Part shown: piece by piece, positions 6,984-14,274 of the stretch | How the letters are laid out: each line of letters begins with the position of its first letter | Numbering within the stretch: the stretch's first letter is position 1 | Source of the DNA: an uncultured Flavobacterium sp. | Lineage (GTDB): Bacteria; Bacteroidota; Bacteroidia; Flavobacteriales; Flavobacteriaceae | Assembly (NCBI RefSeq): GCF_946479975.1 | Contig: NZ_CAMLIX010000085.1 | Location: forward strand, 1-18,613 | Reading direction: 5' to 3' | Length of the DNA: 18,613 nt | Notes under the pieces: model-generated | Databases searched by the model: none | What the model was told of the DNA's origin: nothing | The model's input: only the letters and a program-made list of their open reading frames with translations | Translations under genes and position numbers: made by a program

Positions 6984-8380
6984 GAAAAGCACTTTTAGGT
7001 TTAATATTCATTGTGCAATTTTCTTGTTTTGCCCAAAATAAACAAATTCTGTACAATTTTACGTCAATTCCACAATCATCACTTGTAAATCCAGGTGCTG
7101 ATGTTTCATACAAATATTATTTTGGCGTTCCGCTTCTTTCAGGAGTTTCGGTTAATACAGGCTCTCAGAGTTTTAGTGCCTATGATTTGTTTGTAAATAA
7201 TGGTGTAGATTTTAATGATAAGGTTCGGAATATCATTAATAAGTCGGCATCAAATGACAAGACACAGGTAAATCAGCAATTGGAGATATTTTCTGGCGGA
7301 TTCAGAGTAGGAGGCCAAGAAAGTCAGTCCTATGTTTCATTTGGAGCTTATCAGGAATTTGATTTCTTAATGTATTTCCCAAAAGATATTGCCATTTTAG
7401 CGGTTGATGGAAATAGAAATTATATTGGAAAATCTTTTAATCTAGGCGATTTAAATGTCCGTGCCGAAGTGCTTTCTGTCTTTCACGTCGGGTTTCATAA
7501 AAAGCTGAATAAAAAACTTGTATTAGGAGGACGTGCTAAAATTTATTCAAGCGGTGCCAATGCCACTTCAACAAAAAATTCAGGCTATATATTTACAGGA
7601 CAAGGTGATGGTGCCAATATGTACACTCAAATAATCCAGTCAAATTTAGAATTGAAAACTGCTGGTATAGCTAAATTTACAAAAGACGAATACGAAGGAA
7701 GTGTTCCTAGTGACATCGCCCGAAATACTTTTCTTAACGGAAGTCTTGGTTTAGGATTTGATGCCGGGTTAACGTATTATATTAAAGATAATTTACAGCT
7801 TACTGCCAGTATACTCGATGTTGGTTTTATAAGACAATCTAAAGATGTCGAAACAAGACGGTATAAAGGACAATATCAATATGATGGAATAAATCCGATT
7901 TTTGGTTCTTTTGATGAACCTAAAGATATCATTGATGATTTTGAAAAAGCTATTCCAGAAGAAAAACTATATAACAAATACACCACTTGGCGCCCAGTAA
8001 AATTTAATTCTTCTATTCAATATTCTTTTGGCGAATCAAGATATGATGGAGAGTGTAACTGTAAAGTTCCAGATGAAAAAAGATATTTAAATTCAGTTGG
8101 AGGACAATTGTTTGTTATGACAATGCCAACAAATGATCCTTATATGGCTTTGACTGCTTTTTATAAAAGAAGTATTTTAGAAAAATTAGACGTAAAAGCT
8201 ACTTATACAATAGATCCATATTCTAAAACAAATGTTGGTTTAGGAGTTTCTGGAACACTAGGAAAATTCAATATGTATGCTTTGGTAGATAATATTTTCG
8301 AGTACAGAGATGTTTCTAAAGCCAATAGCATCGCCTTTCAATTTGGATTCAACTTCATAATAAAGGATTCGAAAGATTAA
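6980..8380 (+). CDS. DUF5723 family outer-membrane protein
   Basis: The 466-aa protein has a signal peptide (MRKALLGLIFIVQFSCFAQ) and then NFTSIPQSSLVNPGADVSYKYYFGVPLLSG, the start typical of DUF5723 proteins of Bacteroidota. The rest alternates amphipathic strands with turns (RVGGQESQSYVSFGAYQEF, KLVLGGRAKIYSSG, GLGFDAGLTYYIKDNLQL, NMYALVDNIFEYRD), and ends in a strand near FQFGFNFII, as expected of a beta-barrel. A CNC pair occurs in GECNCKVPDE near residue 355. No function is established. The gene overlaps the upstream lipoprotein gene by 4 nt, which suggests a barrel plus lipoprotein partner, and is followed by a long terminator hairpin. Confidence 0.85.
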   Translation: MRKALLGLIFIVQFSCFAQNKQILYNFTSIPQSSLVNPGADVSYKYYFGVPLLSGVSVNTGSQSFSAYDLFVNNGVDFNDKVRNIINKSASNDKTQVNQQLEIFSGGFRVGGQESQSYVSFGAYQEFDFLMYFPKDIAILAVDGNRNYIGKSFNLGDLNVRAEVLSVFHVGFHKKLNKKLVLGGRAKIYSSGANATSTKNSGYIFTGQGDGANMYTQIIQSNLELKTAGIAKFTKDEYEGSVPSDIARNTFLNGSLGLGFDAGLTYYIKDNLQLTASILDVGFIRQSKDVETRRYKGQYQYDGINPIFGSFDEPKDIIDDFEKAIPEEKLYNKYTTWRPVKFNSSIQYSFGESRYDGECNCKVPDEKRYLNSVGGQLFVMTMPTNDPYMALTAFYKRSILEKLDVKATYTIDPYSKTNVGLGVSGTLGKFNMYALVDNIFEYRDVSKANSIAFQFGFNFIIKDSKD

Positions 8381-8390
8381 AGATCGTTCA

Positions 8391-8458
8391 AAATAAATTC
8401 CAAATTCCATTAACTAGTTTTTATCTAGATTTTTACTGGAATTTGGAATTTATTTTTT
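8391..8458 (+). terminator. Long hairpin terminator built from heptamer repeats
   Basis: The left arm at 8394-8409 (TAAATTCCAAATTCCA) is the exact reverse complement of 8437-8452, a 16-bp stem that A-T pairs extend to about 19 bp, followed by TTTTTT at 8453-8458. It lies just after the DUF5723 stop codon. Both arms consist of tandem AAATTCC/GGAATTT heptamers, and a further GGAATTT at 8459-8465 keeps the 7-nt register, so the terminator may derive from an intergenic repeat element. Confidence 0.75.
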
Positions 8459-8535
8459 GGAATTTAAAACATAAGTATTTTCCTGTAAAGTTAAATTTAT
8501 GAATAACTTAGTATTTAAGTTAGCAATTTATTCAC

Positions 8536-8543
8536 TACATTTG
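8536..8543 (+). promoter_or_regulatory. Bacteroidota -7 box of guaB
   Basis: TACATTTG matches TAnnTTTG, 26 nt upstream of the guaB ATG, and is followed by GCACGC, a typical start region. The -33 element is not clear. Confidence 0.6.
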
Positions 8544-8569
8544 CACGCAATTCAACTAGAAATTGCAAC

Positions 8570-10042
8570 ATGATAGCACACAACTCCAAGATTATCGGCG
8601 AAGGTTTAACTTACGACGATGTATTATTAGTACCTAACTACTCGAATGTGCTTCCACGCGAAGTGAGTATCAAATCAAAATTCTCAAGAAACATCACATT
8701 AAACGTTCCAATTGTATCTGCTGCTATGGATACAGTTACAGAAAGTGCAATGGCAATTGCTATGGCGCAAGAAGGAGGAATTGGTGTTTTACATAAAAAT
8801 ATGACTATCGAACAACAAGCAGGAAAAGTTCGAAAAGTAAAACGTGCTGAAGCAGGAATGATTATCGATCCGGTAACATTACCATTAACTTCTACTATCG
8901 CTGATGCAAAAAATGCAATGAAAGAATTCGGAATCGGTGGTATTCCAATCGTTGACGAAAACAAAATCTTAAAAGGAATTGTAACCAATCGTGACTTACG
9001 TTTTGAAAAAAACGGTGCAAGACCAATTGTTGAGGTTATGACAAGTCAAAACTTGGTAACTGTTGCAGAAGGAACTTCATTAGAACAAGCTGAAGTTGTT
9101 TTACAAGGGCACAAAATCGAAAAATTACCAGTTGTAAATGCTAAAAACGAATTAGTTGGTTTAATTACGTTTAGAGATATTACAAAATTGACTCAGAAAC
9201 CAATCGCAAATAAAGATTCTTTTGGTCGTTTGAGAGTTGCTGCTGCAATTGGAGTAACTGGAGATGCAGTTCAAAGAGCTGAAGCTTTAGTCGCTGCTGG
9301 TGTAGATGCAATTATTATCGATACAGCTCACGGACATACAGAAGGTGTAGTGAATACTTTAAAAGAAGTAAAATCAAAATTCCCTCAAATAGATGTAATT
9401 GTTGGAAACATTGCAACTCCAGAAGCTGCTAAATATTTAGTAGAAAATGGTGCCGATGGTGTAAAAGTTGGAATTGGACCTGGTTCTATTTGTACTACAC
9501 GTATTGTTGCAGGTGTTGGTTTTCCTCAATTCTCAGCAGTTTTAGAAGTTGCTGCGGCAATTAAAGGAACTGGAGTTCCAGTTATTGCAGATGGTGGAAT
9601 TCGTTATACAGGAGATATTCCTAAAGCGATCGCTGCCGGTGCTGACTGTGTAATGTTAGGTTCTTTATTAGCAGGAACAAAAGAATCTCCAGGAGAAACT
9701 ATTATTTTTGAAGGAAGAAAATTCAAATCGTACCGCGGAATGGGATCTGTTGAAGCAATGCAAACGGGTTCAAAAGATCGTTATTTCCAGGATGTTGAAG
9801 ATGATGTAAAAAAATTAGTTCCAGAAGGAATTGTGGGTCGTGTTCCTTACAAAGGAGAATTAAACGAAAGTATGCTTCAATTTATTGGAGGTCTTCGTGC
9901 AGGAATGGGATACTGTGGTTCAAAAGATATTCCGACTTTACAGGAAACTGGACGTTTTATTAGAATCACGTCAAGTGGAATCACTGAAAGTCATCCACAC
10001 AACGTAACAATTACAAAAGAAGCTCCAAATTATTCTAGATAA
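8570..10042 (+). CDS. guaB: Inosine-5'-monophosphate dehydrogenase
   Basis: The 490-aa protein oxidises IMP to XMP with NAD+, the committed step to GMP. It begins with [22 protein letters not shown], typical of bacterial IMPDH, and has two CBS domains at roughly residues 95-205 ([53 protein letters not shown]) inserted in the barrel. The catalytic loop [10 protein letters not shown] carries Cys308; the mobile flap has YRGMGS from Tyr388; [11 protein letters not shown] is the phosphate-binding region. Length and start are normal. It is a single gene between its own promoter and a strong terminator. CBS domains in other bacteria bind adenine and guanine nucleotides and tune the enzyme. Confidence 0.98.
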   Translation: MIAHNSKIIGEGLTYDDVLLVPNYSNVLPREVSIKSKFSRNITLNVPIVSAAMDTVTESAMAIAMAQEGGIGVLHKNMTIEQQAGKVRKVKRAEAGMIIDPVTLPLTSTIADAKNAMKEFGIGGIPIVDENKILKGIVTNRDLRFEKNGARPIVEVMTSQNLVTVAEGTSLEQAEVVLQGHKIEKLPVVNAKNELVGLITFRDITKLTQKPIANKDSFGRLRVAAAIGVTGDAVQRAEALVAAGVDAIIIDTAHGHTEGVVNTLKEVKSKFPQIDVIVGNIATPEAAKYLVENGADGVKVGIGPGSICTTRIVAGVGFPQFSAVLEVAAAIKGTGVPVIADGGIRYTGDIPKAIAAGADCVMLGSLLAGTKESPGETIIFEGRKFKSYRGMGSVEAMQTGSKDRYFQDVEDDVKKLVPEGIVGRVPYKGELNESMLQFIGGLRAGMGYCGSKDIPTLQETGRFIRITSSGITESHPHNVTITKEAPNYSR

Positions 10043-10068
10043 TTTTGAGTTTTTGATATAAAAACAAG

Positions 10069-10098
10069 AGGCGTAAGATTTATTTCTTACGCCTTTTT
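10069..10098 (+). terminator. Intrinsic terminator of guaB
   Basis: AGGCGTAAGA at 10069-10078 pairs perfectly with TCTTACGCCT at 10085-10094 around a 6-nt loop, followed by TTTTT. Read on the minus strand it is followed by a mixed sequence, so it is weaker but may also serve the converging gene ending at 10104. Confidence 0.88.
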
Positions 10099-10103
10099 GT
10101 TAA

Positions 10104-10475
10104 TTATTCATTACCGCCATATTCACTATATTTAGCATTCCATCCAATATCTGAAAAAGATTCTCCATGAGTACCATCACTTAATTCGACTATATTTTTC
10201 TCATTTACTAAAATCTGTATATTGTTTTCAGAATCAGATAATTCTTGTAGAGCAAATAAGAAATCATGTATTGCTGTATCGATGCTTTTTATAACTACAT
10301 CTTTAATTAACGTTTTTTGTGATTCCGTAAAATTATTAAGTTCAGATTGTAATTTTAAAAGAGAAGGACTTTTAGCTTTATTGTTTAAAAGAATTTCTGC
10401 TTTTTTTATTCCAGTATCTCGCAGATTTTCAACTAAAAAAGAACCGAAAAGATCCAAATCGCTAATAGTTTTCAT
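10104..10475 (-). CDS. Small cytoplasmic protein of unknown function
   Basis: The 123-aa protein is not recognised. It begins MKTISDLDLFGSFLVENLRD, has no signal peptide or membrane segment, and looks mainly helical for about 85 residues (including DVVIKSIDTAIHDFLFALQEL), then has a strand NIQILVNEKNIVELSDGTHGE and ends in SFSDIGWNAKYSEYGGNE. The acidic, Gly- and aromatic-containing tail resembles the ends of small immunity-type proteins, but nothing nearby suggests a toxin. It has its own -7 box and faces guaB across a shared terminator. A real gene is supported by the promoter, the ATG and the compositional similarity to its neighbours. Confidence 0.7.
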   Translation of the reverse strand: MKTISDLDLFGSFLVENLRDTGIKKAEILLNNKAKSPSLLKLQSELNNFTESQKTLIKDVVIKSIDTAIHDFLFALQELSDSENNIQILVNEKNIVELSDGTHGESFSDIGWNAKYSEYGGNE

Positions 10476-10502
10476 AAAATCAAATTTAAAAGATTAATCT
10501 TA

Positions 10503-10510
10503 CAAATGTA
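10503..10510 (-). promoter_or_regulatory. Bacteroidota -7 box of the small unknown gene
   Basis: The minus strand reads TACATTTG, the same box as for guaB, 28 nt upstream of the ATG at 10475-10473. No -33 TTG is seen. Confidence 0.5.
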
Positions 10511-10693
10511 TTAATTAAATTTTTAATTAAATAGTCTCGCTGAATCTCTTTTTTTGATGAATATCGCTCTTCCAGAGCTTTAAAGATTTAAAGAAAATTC
10601 AAAAGTGGCGAAATATTTCTAGATAATTTTTGTATTATAGCCCAAGGTTTTAATGTTGGGAACGAATGAATAATATTTTTATATCTTCTGAAA

Positions 10694-11833
10694 TTAAAAT
10701 CGGCTATTCAAAATATCTTCAGCCACAATATCAGAATGCAAGAGATCTTCCATTTTTCTAGTCATATGCTGTGCTTCTAGAGCATAACCAAACATTTTTT
10801 TCTCGTAATCTTTAATCGCTTCATCAATAGTCTCAAATTTTCCATTCGTTAAATTTTCGGTTAAATGAAAAGCATCAAACAATCCCATATTGACGCCTTC
10901 GCCAGCAAATGGAGGCATTAAATGCGCTGCATCGCCAACAAGTGTAATATTTGAATGTTCTTTCCAAGGTTCTTCTAAAGAAAATAATCTTAAAGGCAGA
11001 CCTGAGAATTCAGTTGAAGCGGCAAAGAATTTTTTATAATCATCTCCCCAATTTTTAAAAGTTTCATTCAAAAAAGAAATAACAGATTGGTCATTTTCAA
11101 AATCAATTCCGTGGTTTGTAACCCAGTTTTCATCTGTCTTGAATGAAACTCCAAAATGTATAGAACCGTCGCGCATGGTATGTGTGTAAAACATCTTTTG
11201 TTCGCCCATTGCCATAACATTTCCGTCTCCGTATTTAGGTTTAAATTCTGGATAATCATTATCAGGATTTACAATTTCTCCCTGAATAATATAAGTTCCC
11301 GAAAGTCTTGGTTCTTGATCGCTCACAAATTTTCTAGCATTGGATCTTCCGCCGTTTGCCACAATTACAAAATCGGTAGTTGTTTTGGTTCCATTTTTAA
11401 ATTCTAAATGATATTGATTGTCAACTCTTTCAATATGTACTAATTGACTATCCCAAACAACTGTGTCTTCTATCAGATTGTCCAGCATAATTTTTCTTAA
11501 ATCATTGCGGTCAATTTCGGGGCGGGAAAAAGCATTTATTTCATCTGGCATTTCGTCAGAAGTAATGTTGCCGTCGATGTCTGCCATTTTTTCGCCTGTT
11601 GGTCTTGCGTATTGTAGAAACTCTTCCATTAAGTTTGCTTTCTGAATCGCATATTGACCAGAGTTGGCGTGAATGTCTAAAGTTCCTCCAGAAGTTCTGG
11701 CCTGTGCATTGGCATCTCTTTCATAAACTTTAACATTGGCACCGTTAATTTGTAAAATACGCGCCGTTGTTAATCCAACTGGACCACCGCCAATAATGGC
11801 AATTTTTTTATTTTCTATAATTGATGTTTTCAT
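10694..11833 (-). CDS. TetX-like FAD-dependent monooxygenase
   Basis: The 379-aa protein aligns along its whole length with the tetracycline monooxygenase TetX as I remember it: IAIIGGGPVGLTTARILQ (FAD-binding, residues 11-28), YERD, GGTLDIHANSGQ, PEIDRNDLR, VIVANGGRSNARKFV, HFGVSFKT and GDAAHLMPPFAGEGVN (Asp301). Group A flavoprotein monooxygenases use FAD and NAD(P)H to hydroxylate small molecules. Of the TetX substrate contacts, Gln192 and His234 are kept (Gln184, His226), but Arg213 is replaced by Asn205, and the FAGQGVN motif reads FAGEGVN. It may therefore act on something other than tetracyclines. It lies 69 nt downstream of a TetR regulator on the same strand, with no promoter box between, so the two probably form one inducible operon. 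Confidence 0.88.
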   Translation of the reverse strand: MKTSIIENKKIAIIGGGPVGLTTARILQINGANVKVYERDANAQARTSGGTLDIHANSGQYAIQKANLMEEFLQYARPTGEKMADIDGNITSDEMPDEINAFSRPEIDRNDLRKIMLDNLIEDTVVWDSQLVHIERVDNQYHLEFKNGTKTTTDFVIVANGGRSNARKFVSDQEPRLSGTYIIQGEIVNPDNDYPEFKPKYGDGNVMAMGEQKMFYTHTMRDGSIHFGVSFKTDENWVTNHGIDFENDQSVISFLNETFKNWGDDYKKFFAASTEFSGLPLRLFSLEEPWKEHSNITLVGDAAHLMPPFAGEGVNMGLFDAFHLTENLTNGKFETIDEAIKDYEKKMFGYALEAQHMTRKMEDLLHSDIVAEDILNSRF

Positions 11834-11902
11834 TTTATCGAAATTATATTGTACTTAATCTTTATATTGATCTTGTAATTGATTGTCAAATTTGACTTTT
11901 AT

Positions 11903-12493
11903 TTAAGGAGTCAAAGCTTTTAAAACCAAATTGAAAGCTTCATTTTTCAGTTCTTCATTAAGAGAAAAAGGTTTTCCCGACATTGATTTCCCATCTCTAT
12001 GAAATTCTAAAAGAGAGTAGAGAGGACCGTAAGCAATACTCCAAAAGATTTCATAAGGAACAGAGATAAGTTCTTTTCTTTCAATTGCCGACAACATAAA
12101 TTCGGTCATAATCTGTTTGTAATCTCCTGTGATTTCGTTTATAATAGCGTCTCCGTAAGTAGAATGTTTCAAAAGTTCAAAACAAGAAGCCTCCAAAGGA
12201 AAGTTTAAATTGAAATAAATTCGGTTTTCCCATTGATTTCGCAATCCATCTTTAAAAGACATTGTAGCAGCAAAACCATCAAACATTTTTTCGAAGAAGT
12301 TTTGACCAATTTCGATTCCGATTTTTTTAATTAAATCTTCTTTATCAGAATAATAGATATAAAGTGTAGCAACAGAAATACCGCATTCTTTCGCCAGCCG
12401 ATTCATTCCAAAACCTTCTATGCCTTGTGTTACAATCATTTCGATTGCCTTTTGCTTTACAATTTGTTCTTTATTATTATCTCTCGTTCTCAT
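11903..12493 (-). CDS. TetR/AcrR family transcriptional regulator
   Basis: The 196-aa protein has the TetR N-terminal DNA-binding domain (residues about 8-55): KQKAIEMIVTQGIEGFGMNRLAKECGISVATLYIYYSDKEDLI, with the recognition helix VATLYIYY. The remaining helical part would bind a ligand and is not similar to a member I can name. It precedes the TetX-like monooxygenase and most likely represses its own operon, releasing it when the substrate or a related compound is present. A 24-bp imperfect palindrome sits just upstream of its -7 box. Start and length fit the family. Confidence 0.92.
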   Translation of the reverse strand: MRTRDNNKEQIVKQKAIEMIVTQGIEGFGMNRLAKECGISVATLYIYYSDKEDLIKKIGIEIGQNFFEKMFDGFAATMSFKDGLRNQWENRIYFNLNFPLEASCFELLKHSTYGDAIINEITGDYKQIMTEFMLSAIERKELISVPYEIFWSIAYGPLYSLLEFHRDGKSMSGKPFSLNEELKNEAFNLVLKALTP

Positions 12494-12513
12494 GATCTTA
12501 CGTAATTATAAAA

Positions 12514-12521
12514 CAAAAGTA
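12514..12521 (-). promoter_or_regulatory. Bacteroidota -7 box of tetR
   Basis: The minus strand reads TACTTTTG, matching TAnnTTTG, 20 nt upstream of the tetR ATG. The palindromic operator begins 6 bp further upstream, between the positions expected for -7 and -33. Confidence 0.55.
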
Positions 12522-12527
12522 TGAATA

Positions 12528-12551
12528 ATAAATGAACGATCGCTTATTTAT
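12528..12551. promoter_or_regulatory. Probable TetR operator palindrome
   Basis: A 24-bp imperfect palindrome has a GC-containing core TGAACGATCGCTTA (12533-12546) with exact centre CGATCG, and flanks ATAAA and TTTAT that are complementary. Ten of the 12 base pairs match. It stands out in an AT-rich leader. Its size fits TetR-family operators, and its place in the promoter fits repression by the adjacent regulator. Confidence 0.6.
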
Positions 12552-12585
12552 GAATTAATTTTTTAATTTTTTTTTTGATAGAAAT

Positions 12586-12617
12586 AAAAAAGCCCGCAAA
12601 CATTGAGTCTGCGAGCT
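12586..12617 (-). terminator. Intrinsic terminator of the L,D-transpeptidase gene
   Basis: On the minus strand AGCTCGCA (12617-12610) pairs with TGCGGGCT (12598-12591) in an 8-bp stem with one G-U pair and an 11-nt loop, followed by TTTTTT. It lies about 30 nt after the stop codon of the gene ending at 12649. Confidence 0.82.
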
Positions 12618-12648
12618 AAAAAAAAATAAAAATATTTTGAGTGAAATC

Positions 12649-13533
12649 TTAAATCTGAGAAGTTTTATTTGATTCTCTAAGATTTTGATTTTCTAAAATT
12701 TCTTTTAAGAAAGGTTTTGTTTCATTTTCAATATCACCTTCAGAAATATCTAAAGCTTTTGGATCTGAAGCCAATTGTAACCAAGGTTTTGCACCATCAA
12801 AAGGATAGCTTCCAAAAACAACTACTGGAGTTCCTTTAATTTTTACCGTTTCTTTGTCTTTTAAAATCCATTCATCAGCAAATTTATAAAGATATTTTGC
12901 GTCTTTTTCTAATAGTCTCAGGCATGAATGCGAAGCTGGATATCCAGGTAATTCATATTCATGAAAACCAACTCCAAGTTTATTTTCGATGTTAAAATTC
13001 CATTTTAAATCCCATTCGTCATTAAATGTACTAGTTGTTTTTTCAGCTTTCCAGTTGGTAAAAAACAACCCAGTTGGAGTTTTATCTTTCTTTCTTCCCA
13101 TATTTGTTGGGCCCGTGCGAACTAACTCACCATTTTCGTAAGCGGCATAAGTTTGTGTAGGATAAGAGAAAAGAATAATTTTTGAAACTTCTTTTAAAGC
13201 AGAAACATGCAAAGGAAACGGTAGGTAGTAAACCAAATCACCGCTAAAATCTGCTGGAATTACAACTGAATCTAATTTTTTAAAATTGGCTTTATCAGTT
13301 CTGTTTAAGGCGTATACAATATTCATTTTAGAGCTGTCAGCTTCGTTTAGCTTCAGCCATTCTTTTGTATTTGATATTTGATAAGAAACGGTTTTTGGTT
13401 CCTTGTATTCAACTACTGGTTTTTTTTCTGTTTTGTTTTCTGTCAATGTGATCGTATCGGTCTTTTTACAAGAACCCAATAAGACTATTATTAAAACTAA
13501 GAATGCATTTGCTGTGTAATATAACTTTTTCAT
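12649..13533 (-). CDS. L,D-transpeptidase (YkuD) lipoprotein
   Basis: The start chosen is the ATG at 13533-13531 (294 aa), which puts the lipoprotein signal MKKLYYTANAFLVLIIVLLGSC at the N-terminus with lipidated Cys22; an ATG at 13584 would add 17 residues before it. After a linker, residues about 60-105 (NTKEWLKLNEADSSKMNIVYALN...LDSVVIPADF) resemble a degenerate LysM-like module. The YkuD domain follows from IILFSYPTQTYAAYENGELV, with PTGLFF and the active site HEYELPGYPASHSCLRL (His191, His202, Cys204). Such enzymes form 3-3 cross-links in peptidoglycan or attach proteins to it. The lipid anchor places it in the periplasm. Its terminator follows directly. Confidence 0.92.
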   Translation of the reverse strand: MKKLYYTANAFLVLIIVLLGSCKKTDTITLTENKTEKKPVVEYKEPKTVSYQISNTKEWLKLNEADSSKMNIVYALNRTDKANFKKLDSVVIPADFSGDLVYYLPFPLHVSALKEVSKIILFSYPTQTYAAYENGELVRTGPTNMGRKKDKTPTGLFFTNWKAEKTTSTFNDEWDLKWNFNIENKLGVGFHEYELPGYPASHSCLRLLEKDAKYLYKFADEWILKDKETVKIKGTPVVVFGSYPFDGAKPWLQLASDPKALDISEGDIENETKPFLKEILENQNLRESNKTSQI

Positions 13534-13639
13534 AGGTCGTATTTTTATAATGGTAAAATTATAGCTATACGGAGTGGTATTCATTACATAATTTTTTGAT
13601 TTGTTTTCGGGATTTTCATTTAGTTTTAAAAATGGCTAT

Positions 13640-14224
13640 TTAAATCAACCCTTTTATTTTAGCATGCTGTAACAGCATAATAGTTTTAGCATCTGTAATT
13701 TCTCTTGATTCAATCATCGCATACGCCTCTTCGAAAGTAAATTCTAAAACTTCGATATTTTCCTGTTCAGCATCCAATCCGCCGCCTTCGCTTACTTTCA
13801 TGCTTTCGTCGTATTCTCCAACAAAAAGATATAAAATTTCTGTAACAGATCCCGGTGACATATAGGTTTCAATAACTTTTTCAACTTTGCTTAAACGATA
13901 GCCCGTTTCTTCTTCGGTTTCTCTTATAATTGCCTGCTCCGCATTCTCTTTATCTAAAAGTCCCGCGCAAACTTCAATCATCATTCCGGTTTTATTTCCG
14001 TTAAGAAAAGTCGGTAAACGAAATTGTCTCGTTAGTACAACCGTTTTTTTAGAAGAATTATATAATAAGATTCCGGCTCCGTTGCCACGATCGTACACTT
14101 CACGAATGTGTGATTCAACAGGCTGATTTTCTTTTTTATAATTAAAAGTAACTTTGTTTAAAACGTACCAATTATCTGAAAGTAGTTTAGTTTCAGTGAT
14201 TTCTATTTCAGGATTTTTTCTCAT
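13640..14224 (-). CDS. nudK: Nudix hydrolase, GDP-mannose pyrophosphatase type
   Basis: The 194-aa protein matches NudK: an N-terminal half starting WYVLNKVTFNYKK, then EVYDRGNGAGILLYN, VVLTRQFRLPTF and the Nudix box at AGLLDKENAEQAIIRETEEETGY. The box has the catalytic RETEEETG glutamates and the one-residue-short first loop also seen in E. coli NudK. MSPGSVTEILYLFVGEYD and ENIEVLEFTFEEA follow, as in ADP-ribose and GDP-mannose hydrolases. The enzyme would split GDP-mannose to mannose-1-phosphate and GMP, in sugar-nucleotide housekeeping; ADP-ribose is an alternative substrate. It lies downstream of the purA terminator on the same strand, with no clear promoter box of its own. Confidence 0.87.
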   Translation of the reverse strand: MRKNPEIEITETKLLSDNWYVLNKVTFNYKKENQPVESHIREVYDRGNGAGILLYNSSKKTVVLTRQFRLPTFLNGNKTGMMIEVCAGLLDKENAEQAIIRETEEETGYRLSKVEKVIETYMSPGSVTEILYLFVGEYDESMKVSEGGGLDAEQENIEVLEFTFEEAYAMIESREITDAKTIMLLQHAKIKGLI

Positions 14225-14237
14225 AATTATTTATGTC

Positions 14238-14266
14238 AAAAAAAACGCTCTGATTATCAGAGCGTT
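14238..14266 (-). terminator. Intrinsic terminator of purA
   Basis: AACGCTCTGA at 14244-14253 pairs perfectly with TCAGAGCGTT at 14257-14266 around a 3-nt loop, and on the minus strand is followed by eight T. It begins 9 nt after the purA stop codon and separates purA from nudK. Confidence 0.9.
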
Positions 14267-14274
14267 TAAATGTA

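Noticed and set aside
8638..8988. Minus-strand open frame opposite guaB
   Set aside because: It is a shadow of the strongly conserved IMPDH coding sequence; its hydrophobic look comes from the reverse complement of guaB codons.
10694..11833. Acquired tetracycline-resistance gene tet(X)
   Set aside because: There are no mobile elements, the base composition matches neighbours, and a key substrate residue differs, so a native TetX-like enzyme is more likely.
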